DNA of 64,000 nt from Fodinibius salipaludis (GTDB lineage Bacteria > Bacteroidota > Rhodothermia > Balneolales > Balneolaceae): the NCBI RefSeq assembly GCF_002287075.1, contig NZ_NSKE01000013.1:1-64000 (forward strand), given 5' to 3'. Positions 29,527 through 37,762 of the stretch are shown one piece after another. A program made the position numbers and the translations under genes. The notes below the pieces were generated by a model, which was not told where the DNA came from, searched no databases, and saw only the letters and a program-made list of their open reading frames with translations. How positions within the stretch are numbered: the first letter of the stretch is position 1; each line of letters begins with the position of its first letter.

Positions 29527-29718
29527 ATGACCTACTTTATTTTTGGATTCGCAGTTGGGGTATTTGTCAGCGGATTAATTGAAAAGTATCACAAAAATGA
29601 AGCAACAAACTGGATAAATTCGTCATACCTTTTCCTGCTAAGTGGTATTACTTTTGTGATTTATATATACCTGGATTGGTCTACCCTGCAAATAGTTTTT
29701 GAGAACCTATTCTCCTGA
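29527..29718 (+). CDS. Small two-TM membrane protein, hypothetical
   Basis: 63 aa with two hydrophobic helices (~2-18 and ~35-52) joined by a polar loop containing HKNEATNW. It has an ATG and sits between the sucD terminator and the convergent amidohydrolase gene, whose 3' end it overlaps by 12 bp. No family recognised. It could be spurious, but hydrophobicity and codon use look genuine. Confidence 0.45.
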   Translation: MTYFIFGFAVGVFVSGLIEKYHKNEATNWINSSYLFLLSGITFVIYIYLDWSTLQIVFENLFS

Positions 29719-31248
29719 TAAGTCCCTGCCTTTCAATATTTGCCCTGTTCTTTTTTTATTAAATTCTCCCTCTTTCCGAACGAGGGTCCCATTTACCATA
29801 ATCCAGTTAAATCCCTCAGATAATTTATGAGGATTTTCAAATGTTGCCCGATCCTGAATTTCTTGGGGATTAAATATTAGCAAATCAGCTTTCATTCCTG
29901 TTTGTATCAACCCACGTTCTTCTAACCCAAGTGTTTTAGCAGGCAACCCGCTCATTTTATAAACAGCTTCTTCAAGGCTCAGCAATTCCTTTTCGTTTAC
30001 ATAGTACCGGATCATTTTAGCAAAACTCCCGTATCCGCGCGGATGACGCATCGTCGGACTCCCATCTGAGCTTACCATCACGCCTTCCCCCAACATCAGC
30101 CAATCCTGCAATCCTTGATCCATCACAAAATGAGCCGCGGAAGCTGCCTCGGGCCCCATCTCCATGAGCAAGTCAATCGCGGATTTGCTTTCTTGATCTG
30201 CAGCTTCTTTGAGTGTCAGTCCCGCAAATTTCCCGGACCCGAATAAAATAGCATCAGGGCCATTGCGCTGCTTTACTTTATTTTTCAAAAATTGACGAAG
30301 TACTTCGGGACGCTCCTGCAAAGCATTTTGCCACTCACTTTCGGTTTTTGCCCAATCGGGAAATACAATGCCAATTCCGGTAAAACTTGCCGAATATGGA
30401 TATACATCAGCAGTCATAGTAATTCCCAGGTCACGAAAACTATCAATATGATCCAGAACTTCCTCAGCCCGACCTTTCCCTTCTCCGTACACAACCTTCA
30501 AATGTGAAGCATGAACCGAGGCATATTCCCCCTGTTCAGCCAGCTCGTTTAGTGAAGCTTCAATCTTTGAATCATCTTCACTACGCATGTGACTCATGAT
30601 AATTCCATTCGCATCGCCAACAACTTTGGCAAGTTGTTCCAACTCATTCTCAGCAGCATACATACCCGGTACATACTCCAAGCCCGTACTCATTCCAAAT
30701 GTCCCAGCATCCAAATCAGACTGCAATAGGTTTTGCATTCGTTTTAACTCCTTTTGTGTGGGATCTTGTTTACCGACATTAACCTTAGAACGAATGCTTC
30801 CATGTCCCGATAACAGTGCTATATTTACCGCTGGATTTACTCCCTCAACTTTTGCAAACCAACTATTCAGCGCTCCAACATCCGGAGAAGAACCATCCTG
30901 TCCCAATACAATACTGGTTACGCCCATCGCCAAAAAGTTATGAAACTCGGGTGTTTCCAACGGATCGCCATGCGCATGCGGATCAATAAAGCCAGGAGTA
31001 ACAATTCTACCACTGGCATCAACCATATTTTCAGCTCGAATAGTATCCGCATTTACATCTCCGATATAGCCGATAGAATCACCGCGAACCAGTATATCAG
31101 CTTTGTAAGAGGGCTCTCCCGTACCATCCACAATAGTAGCCCCCGAAATATGCCAATCCCACTGCTGCTGTGCACAGACAGAATCAATTCCCAATACCCC
31201 AAATGCAAAAAGTAATACCGAAAGTTTTACGAATTTCTTCAAAATCAT
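29707..31248 (-). CDS. N-acyl-D-amino-acid deacylase-like amidohydrolase, exported
   Basis: 513 aa. An N-terminal signal peptide (to ~CAQQ, 27) precedes an amidohydrolase-superfamily TIM barrel flanked by a beta domain. Metal motif GFIDPHAHGDP (~95-105); VTSIVLGQDGSS, MSTGLEYVPGMYA (D-aminoacylase hallmark), ASHLKVVYGEGKG, and SSDGSPTMRHPRGYGSF (metal Asp) follow. The order matches D-aminoacylases, which free D-amino acids or act on D-dipeptides, here in the periplasm. Monocistronic. It may feed the D-amino-acid oxidase at 52955 (inference). Confidence 0.82.
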   Translation of the reverse strand: MILKKFVKLSVLLFAFGVLGIDSVCAQQQWDWHISGATIVDGTGEPSYKADILVRGDSIGYIGDVNADTIRAENMVDASGRIVTPGFIDPHAHGDPLETPEFHNFLAMGVTSIVLGQDGSSPDVGALNSWFAKVEGVNPAVNIALLSGHGSIRSKVNVGKQDPTQKELKRMQNLLQSDLDAGTFGMSTGLEYVPGMYAAENELEQLAKVVGDANGIIMSHMRSEDDSKIEASLNELAEQGEYASVHASHLKVVYGEGKGRAEEVLDHIDSFRDLGITMTADVYPYSASFTGIGIVFPDWAKTESEWQNALQERPEVLRQFLKNKVKQRNGPDAILFGSGKFAGLTLKEAADQESKSAIDLLMEMGPEAASAAHFVMDQGLQDWLMLGEGVMVSSDGSPTMRHPRGYGSFAKMIRYYVNEKELLSLEEAVYKMSGLPAKTLGLEERGLIQTGMKADLLIFNPQEIQDRATFENPHKLSEGFNWIMVNGTLVRKEGEFNKKRTGQILKGRDLSGE

Positions 31249-31390
31249 ACAATACTCTTTACTGAGATTAGCTTTAATGAATAAAACAAAATTTTACAAA
31301 TAGTATAAATACACAGCCTCAAAATGCTGATCTTTTTACGTACTTTTATTTGGTTCACACTCGTTATAATCATAATTTTTGCTTCTAATT

Positions 31391-31714
31391 ATGATCAAAC
31401 GTAGAATTAACATATCGACCGGGCTTTTGCTGATAATGCTTATGGGCATCAGCCTCTCATTTTCTACGTTACACTCCCACCACAACCTGGAGCTTCATAA
31501 CTCTTCAGAATTTGCTGATACAGGGCATTGCATCACCTCTGATGATATCCTTTGTCCTATTTGTGCCAATATCATTGAGCCCGATCTCCCCTCAATAAAC
31601 GAAGCGGGCACTACATTTTTCAATACTGGAGCACAAATAATACTTACTGATGATAACAAGCGATCAGGCTCTGTCACTACTACTCGTGGTCGCTCCCCTC
31701 CCGTTCTTGGTTAA
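31391..31714 (+). CDS. Small secreted His/CxxC protein upstream of metal receptor
   Basis: 107 aa from the ATG (an upstream in-frame TTG at 31379 exists). A signal/TM segment (~8-27) is followed by HSHHNLELHN, then DDILCPICANIIEPDLPS with a CxxC pair, and a basic end RGRSPPVLG. This resembles the small DUF2946-like proteins near copper/zinc genes. A partner copy, frameshifted, precedes the second receptor (34751-35042). It likely sits in the periplasm or membrane and binds a metal. Function inferred from motif and position. Confidence 0.6.
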   Translation: MIKRRINISTGLLLIMLMGISLSFSTLHSHHNLELHNSSEFADTGHCITSDDILCPICANIIEPDLPSINEAGTTFFNTGAQIILTDDNKRSGSVTTTRGRSPPVLG

Positions 31715-31797
31715 AAATCAGTCTTATTGAAAACATGGTTGAAGCATGATACTCGTGTTATAACCATATCCAACTTTCAGATATAAAACCAAGAACA

Positions 31798-32295
31798 ATG
31801 AATATATATACAAATTTTTCGACCAAACTGATTGCTATAACTTTTTCCGCTGTATTACTTTTTGCAGGATGTAGTAACCCCGCCAGCAATGACGACCACG
31901 AAGAACATTCCGAACCGCACAGTATCGAATTTGTCACGGATGGTAAAACCATCGTTACGTATGGTAGTGAGGTAAGTGGTCATTTTGATGTTGAGGAGCA
32001 AGATGATACCTCTTTAATTACTGCTAAATTCTTTGACGAAGATGGAAATGAAATCCATGGTGACGACCTTGACGATGAGTACTCTTTAGCATGGGAAATT
32101 GCCGATACCGACCATGCAGACATCGAACAGCATGACGATGATGGCCGCTGGAGTTTTCATATTGCAGGTAAAGCAGCTGGAGAAACGGTGGTACAATTCC
32201 TTTTACAACACGGAGATGATCATGCTGATTTTTATACCCCCGCTATTAACGAAAGTAACGCTATTAAAATTCACGTTGAAGAATCAAGCAATTAA
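31798..32295 (+). CDS. His/Asp-rich lipoprotein, putative metal binding
   Basis: 165 aa. The lipobox LLFAGC (Cys ~25) predicts lipidation. The mature protein starts with NDDHEEHSEPH and contains two related beta segments with more His/Asp clusters (ADTDHADIEQHDDDGRW, QHGDDHADFY). This composition suits Zn/Ni/Cu binding at the cell surface or periplasm. It lies 83 bp after the small CxxC protein and 88 bp before a ZnuD-like receptor, and is likely to hand metal to it. No catalytic motif. Confidence 0.65.
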   Translation: MNIYTNFSTKLIAITFSAVLLFAGCSNPASNDDHEEHSEPHSIEFVTDGKTIVTYGSEVSGHFDVEEQDDTSLITAKFFDEDGNEIHGDDLDDEYSLAWEIADTDHADIEQHDDDGRWSFHIAGKAAGETVVQFLLQHGDDHADFYTPAINESNAIKIHVEESSN

Positions 32296-32312
32296 GGGCA
32301 GATAATAAATTT

Positions 32313-32340
32313 AGGCCGGAGCATTTAAACCCTCCGGCCT
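32313..32340 (+). terminator. Hairpin after the His-rich lipoprotein gene
   Basis: AGGCCGGAG and CTCCGGCCT form a 9-bp perfect stem with a 10-nt loop. Only TTTC follows, so termination may be partial, allowing some read-through into the receptor gene. Confidence 0.6.
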
Positions 32341-32383
32341 TTCAGCTCATTTTCCTCACTTTTCTACAACGTTAAAGAATCTT

Positions 32384-34651
32384 ATGACATCATCTAATAA
32401 ATTATTCTGCCTATTATCGTTTTTAGGATTCTTACTGATTCTCCCCCCATTATCAAATGCATCCTATTCTCAAAATAGTACCATAGAAGGAGTTGTAATT
32501 GATAAAGAAACAGGTGATCCCATCAGCTATGCCTATTTATTTTTAGAAGGCATTAATCGCGGGCAAACCACACACAGCGATGGCACCTTTACGTTTAAAA
32601 ATATTCCCAGCGGAACTTATACCATTAAAATGCAGCGGATCGGCTACAAAACCCAATCCCAGACCATTGAGGTTCCAGCGAGCGATACGCTTAAAATCAC
32701 ACTGGAAATGACACCTACTATCTTAGACAATGAGGGCGTTGAAGTTTTTGGGCAACATGATCGCGGCAGTAGTAATCACTTGGAAAATGCGACTCAGAAT
32801 ATATCTGGCCAAAATCTGCGACAAAATCTCTCGTCCACCCTGGCCAATACGCTTGAAGATATTCCCGGGTTAAGTACCCGATCGATGGGCACAGCCCCCG
32901 GACGTCCCGTTATGCGTGGGCTGGGTGGCGAACGCCTGATGATCCTGGAAGATGGCGAACGTACCGGCGATGTATCATCACAATCCTCGGATCATGCAGT
33001 ATCGGTTGACCCTATGTCGGCCGAAGAAATTAAAATTGCCCGGGGGCCCTCTGCTTTAGAGTATGGCTCCAATGCCATTGGCGGAGTTATAAATGTCGTA
33101 AGAAATCAAGTTCCCTCAAGTATACCCGACCACCTCCATGGTACCGCAAGTCTACAGGGCGAAACCGTAAACACAGGATCAGCAGCAGGTATAGAATTTG
33201 GATTACCCCTGGGAAGTAATTTTTCTTTAAAAGCAGATGGTAATCTGCGATCTACCTTGGATACCAACACTCCTGCCGGTACGCTCGAAAACTCCGGGCT
33301 CTTCTCCTCGAATAATTCTATTGGCTTAGGATACATCAAACCCTGGGGACACGCAGGAATTTCTTCTAACATTTATTTGAATAACTACGGTATTCCACCT
33401 GATTCACTGGGCGGCCATCCCAATGGCGTGGATATTGAAATGGAGAAATTTCAGTTTAAAGGAACTTCCGAAATTATTTTAGATCGCCCCTTTTTACAAA
33501 AGCTGGAAGTCAACCTCTCGCACAAAAGCTACTTCCATCAGGAAATAGAATCCAGTGGTATAGTAGGAACAGAGTTTGGCGTTCTTACAACTAATGCTTC
33601 CATAAAAGCCGATCACAATACGTTCGCCTTCTTTGGTAAAGGCAAAATGGGTATTTGGGCTGAACAAAAAAACTACGCTGTGAATGGTACAAATACCCCT
33701 GATTCCGATTCGTACAGTTTATCGGCTTTCCTTATCGAAGAAAAAGATATCGGTCCCCTCCACCTTGAAGTTGGTGCTCGGTTAGATCACACCACTGCAA
33801 TGCCAGACGAAACAGAACATGAGTCGATTCAAGGTCGTCAAATCCGAGATCGAAGCTTTACAGCCCTGGCCACTTCGGCCAATGCGGTATATGATTTTGG
33901 AGACGGATTTTTTACCGGAGCCAGCGTCATTCATTCCTTTCGTGCTCCCTCCCAGGAAGAACTCTTTTCGCAAGGACCACACTTGGCATCCTATTCGTAT
34001 GAAGTGGGCAATCCCGATTTAGATCCCGAACGCGGGTTAGGTAAAGAAATCTATTTTCGGTACCGGAAGTCTAACGCTCGCGCAGAAATCACATTCTTCC
34101 ACAATAGATTCTTGAATTATAACTATGCGACAAATACCGGAAAACGCCGGCCCGAATTTTTAGGAGGTTATCCCATTTACCAGTTTACCGGAACCGAAGC
34201 AGTACTTTCCGGGATTGAATTTAACTCACAGCTTAAGCTAACTAACCATTGGGCCCTGTCAGCTTCAGCAAGCTACACCCACGGCAAGCGTAAGCTTTTC
34301 GAAAATGAGCAAACTAATTCCAGCGAAGAATGGAAACCGTTACCTATGATTCCACCATTTAAAGGAAATGTTGAGTTGTCTTATACCTATGAGAAGTTGA
34401 AAGTAGGAACGAAAACTAAAATTGCCGCCGCCCAAAAACGTACCGGAGAATTTGAAACTCCCACGGACAGCTACGCTATTTTTAGCTTTTTCAGCCAGTA
34501 TCGATTTGAAAAATGGGCCCTGCTCCATACCGTATCGTTAAACGCAAACAACATTTTTAATACTACTTATCGCGATCATCTCTCGCGCATAAAAGAGATT
34601 TATCCCCAGCCGGGACGTAATATCTCAATGCTTTACCGGGTGTATTTTTGA
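32384..34651 (+). CDS. TonB-dependent receptor, ZnuD-like (1)
   Basis: 755 aa. A signal peptide (to ~ASYSQ, 30) is followed by a carboxypeptidase-regulatory-like domain (~34-115, GVVIDKETGDPISYAYLFL), a plug (~130-245) and a 22-strand barrel ending GRNISMLYRVYF. The plug sequence TAPGRPVMRGLGGERLMILE, then DGERTGDVSSQSSDHAVSVD and RGPSALEYGSNAIGGVINVV, matches the ZnuD zinc-receptor style. Imports a metal, probably Zn, using TonB energy. The surrounding His-rich and CxxC proteins agree. The substrate is inferred. Confidence 0.88.
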   Translation: MTSSNKLFCLLSFLGFLLILPPLSNASYSQNSTIEGVVIDKETGDPISYAYLFLEGINRGQTTHSDGTFTFKNIPSGTYTIKMQRIGYKTQSQTIEVPASDTLKITLEMTPTILDNEGVEVFGQHDRGSSNHLENATQNISGQNLRQNLSSTLANTLEDIPGLSTRSMGTAPGRPVMRGLGGERLMILEDGERTGDVSSQSSDHAVSVDPMSAEEIKIARGPSALEYGSNAIGGVINVVRNQVPSSIPDHLHGTASLQGETVNTGSAAGIEFGLPLGSNFSLKADGNLRSTLDTNTPAGTLENSGLFSSNNSIGLGYIKPWGHAGISSNIYLNNYGIPPDSLGGHPNGVDIEMEKFQFKGTSEIILDRPFLQKLEVNLSHKSYFHQEIESSGIVGTEFGVLTTNASIKADHNTFAFFGKGKMGIWAEQKNYAVNGTNTPDSDSYSLSAFLIEEKDIGPLHLEVGARLDHTTAMPDETEHESIQGRQIRDRSFTALATSANAVYDFGDGFFTGASVIHSFRAPSQEELFSQGPHLASYSYEVGNPDLDPERGLGKEIYFRYRKSNARAEITFFHNRFLNYNYATNTGKRRPEFLGGYPIYQFTGTEAVLSGIEFNSQLKLTNHWALSASASYTHGKRKLFENEQTNSSEEWKPLPMIPPFKGNVELSYTYEKLKVGTKTKIAAAQKRTGEFETPTDSYAIFSFFSQYRFEKWALLHTVSLNANNIFNTTYRDHLSRIKEIYPQPGRNISMLYRVYF

Positions 34652-34750
34652 TCTAAAGAATGACCATAGATCGACTTTTGTTGTTCAACTTCAAAATCAA
34701 GCAATTTCTGTTTCAGTATTTTTAAATACTCAACTACACTACGCCCAACC

Positions 34751-35042
34751 ATAACGAACCGTCTATTCCTGCTTGTGGTTGGGCTATGTCTTATCGGGAC
34801 TTCATTCCACCTTCATAATAATATTTCCGGTTTCTCTGAGCAACACCAGCTTGAACACCATATCAGTCTCGACCAGCCGGATTGCCTGGCTTGCCTTCAC
34901 TTGATTCAAAGCCTTCCTTCTCAATCTCAAACAGGAAGCACCCTAAGCTTTCCAAGTCATACTTTTTTTTGACAGCCAGCGTTTTGCAACCAGCAATCAA
35001 TATATTCGCACCTCGAATAAGTCGCCACCAACCAACACATAA
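34751..35042 (+). pseudogene. Second small secreted His/CxxC protein gene, frameshifted
   Basis: The open frame reads NRLFLLVVGLCLIGTSFHLH, then HQLEHHISLDQPDCLACLHL with a CxxC pair, like the 31391 protein. It has no ATG; GTG 34775 would cut the signal peptide. The frame closes at TGA 34970-34972 just after an 8-T run. With one T fewer the reading continues HTFFDSQRFATSNQYIRTSN then KSPPTNT with TAA at 35040-35042, matching the SPP-type tail of the sister gene. One T-run indel, and perhaps a lost start, disable it or reflect sequence error. Confidence 0.6.
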
Positions 35043-35093
35043 CAATTAATACGCCATTCATTTACCAACTTATTTGAAACCAAATAATTTGTT

Positions 35094-37514
35094 ATGCTGC
35101 ATCGATTTAAAACGAAGACTCTACTATTTTTAGCTTTTTTATTAGCTACAGGCTTATTTACCTCATCTCTGTACGCTCAAAACCAATCCAATAATTCGGC
35201 CATTATTACGGGTACTGTAACAGGCTCCGATAGTACGCCTCTACCCGGTGTTAATATCGCATTTGCAGAACTGGGAGAAGGAACGTCAACAAAAAAAGAT
35301 GGAAATACCGGATAGAAAATCTCCCCTCCGGTATCTATTCTATTACTTTTTCTTTTGTGGGATACAATTCACAAATCCGGGAGGTTTCACTTCAGGATGG
35401 AGAAATCACTACCCTTAATGTCGCCCTTCAAAAACAAACCCTGCAATCAGAGACGATTACTGTAACCGGCACACCTATACGAGTCGGTTCCCCTTACAAC
35501 ACCCGCCGATGTGGATGTATTAACCGGCGGTACCAAATTTTCTCGTCAACAAACTTCGCTGGGAGCCTCACTCGAAGAACTGGCCGGGATTTCCACGATC
35601 TCAACAGGAAGCCAAACGGGCAAACCTGTTATTCGGGGACTCAGCGGTAGTCGTGTACGGGTCTTGGATGACGGAGCTGCCATGGACTACCAACAGTATG
35701 GTGTTCGCCACGGCCCCAATGTTGACCCATTCCCCTCGGAACGTATCGAAGTGGTACGCGGAGCCGCAAGCGTACAATATGGGTCGGACGCTCTGGGCGG
35801 AGCTGTCAATGTAATCCCCAACTCACTTCCAGACGCGGTCAATTCCGATCCCTTTCTGCAGGGGGAAACACTCGGTGAGTTTTCATCGAACAACAATGAG
35901 CTCGTCGGTGGATTGCACCTCAATGGGGCCACCGGACGCTGGGGCTTTACCGGCACCATCATCCGTCGCTCTGCCGGTAATATGAAAGCCCCCGACGTAC
36001 CTACTTTCCAGGAAAGTAATGACACCTCCGCTCCCAAGTTTTCGGGAGAATTAGATCACACCGACTATGATCAACTGAATGGTAGCTTCGGAATCGGCTA
36101 TAAAACGAACTTCGGGCAAATTTCCGGCGAAAATACTCGCTGGCAAAACAATCACAACTTTCTACTGCCCAACGGTCGTGGCCTTGGACAAAATTTAGAG
36201 AATATCTCCCTTCAAATTGAGAGAGACCTGGATCTCGGAAATTACTTTAAATTGAATCCCCAGTTTACTTATAGTCAAAACCTGCGTCAATCCAATCCTG
36301 GTGGGGCCAATGCTGAACCGCGAAACGAACTGCCTGATGAAGGTTTTGCAAACTTGGATATCTTGCTAAACAGCTATACTGCAAAAACGGACCTTCAACA
36401 TCCTGCTGTAGGCCCCTTCTCCGGTACTGTTGGTATTGAATATAAATACAAGAATCAGGATACCCGAGGAGATGAACCGTTAGTGCCTTCGGCCACTATC
36501 CAAAATATGGCAGCCTTTGTTTTTGAACAGGCCGAAATTAATAATCTAACTTTCTCATTTGGCGCGCGCCTTGACGCACGCTCTCAAGAAGCTGAACCAA
36601 ATGCTGATCTGAATCTGCCTGATGAAAATGCAGGGGAAACGAATGATGTACTCAGGCAATCTTATATGGAATTTAGCGGGTCGCTGGGTGCTACGTATCA
36701 ATTTTTCGAAGAATTTACTATAGCCACAAACATTGGACGCGGATTTCGCGCGCCGAGTCTATTTAACCTGCACGTGGATGGCGTTCACGGTGGTATTGCC
36801 GCCTACCAAGTCGGGAACCCATATCTGGATTCCGAGCGATCATTCAACACAGACTTATCACTCCGCTGGCGCTCCAAAAACGTGCAGGCCAAAGCTACCG
36901 TCTATCGCAATGCCATCGATAATTACATGTTTTTAGTTAATACCGGTGAATTTGCCGGATCGAATAACGACGGTCCCCCTATTTTGGAATTTGTGCAGGG
37001 TAACGCCCGATTAGTCGGAGCCAATGCTGATATTACAGCACAAATACTACCCTGGCTGCAATTATCAGGAACTTTTGAAACCGTTAACGGTCAAAACGTG
37101 GACGAAGACATTTCCGAAGTTGATGATCTGCCACTTTTACCGCCCACCAAACTAAGTGGCAAAGTAAAAGTTATGCGCTCATCAATAGGTGAGTTTGAAA
37201 ATGCTTTCGTTAGTATGGGCGTACAATATGCCTCCTCAAAAGAAGCAGCCGGACGCTACGAACCATTCTGGCAATTTGGCAATGCACCCCAATTTAGTGA
37301 CTTTGGGGTCGCCTCTACCGATGCATACACTTTATTTAATGCTATGGTCGGCGCTGAAATATCTCTCTGGGATCGCCCCATAGCACTTCAATTATCCGGT
37401 AATAATTTATTTAACAACGCTTATCGTGATTTCTTGGACACCTACAAGGGATATGCGTTAAGTCCCGGTAGAAATATCAGCTTTCGGGTTAAAGTTCTGT
37501 TTAATATTCTTTGA
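35094..37514 (+). pseudogene. TonB-dependent receptor, ZnuD-like (2), with two compensating frameshifts
   Basis: Start and end are in the same frame (would give ~806 aa), but ~180 bp in between are not. After KKDG (~35300) the frame needs one more A (GGAAATACC) to read KYRIENLPSGIYSITFSFVG; near 35478 one extra C (ATACGAG) must be ignored to give TPIESVPLTTPADVDVL. As written, TAG at 35313-35315 stops translation at 73 aa. Otherwise it is complete: signal peptide, CarboxypepD_reg-like domain, plug (SQTGKPVIRGLSGSRVRVLD; SVQYGSDALGGAVNV) and barrel ending GRNISFRVKVLFNIL. Real decay or assembly error. Confidence 0.75.
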
Positions 37515-37519
37515 TAATT

Positions 37520-37558
37520 AAAATTGGGAGCATCAAATCTGAGGGTGCTCTCAATTTT
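37520..37558 (+). terminator. Terminator after the second TonB receptor
   Basis: AAAATTGGGAGCA and TGCTCTCAATTTT form a 13-bp stem (one G-U) followed by TTATC. Ends the metal-receptor region. Confidence 0.8.
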
Positions 37559-37762
37559 TATCTCTACTTAAATTATCGACTGTTTCTTAACTACACTTTG
37601 TACTTCGTTACACCGATTCCTTAGATAAATATATCTACTTACTTCTTTACCATATTAATTAATAAAACAATAAAGCTTTCTGTCATGTTTTATCGGTTAA
37701 AATTAGCACTTCGAATTGTTTGTCCGTAATTTTTGGCTCACTACAAGCAGACAAAAGCTACA

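Noticed and set aside
35357-35650. Independent 97-aa gene inside the second TonB receptor
   Set aside because: It is the displaced middle segment of the receptor (NVALQKQTLQSETITVTGTP), not a separate gene.
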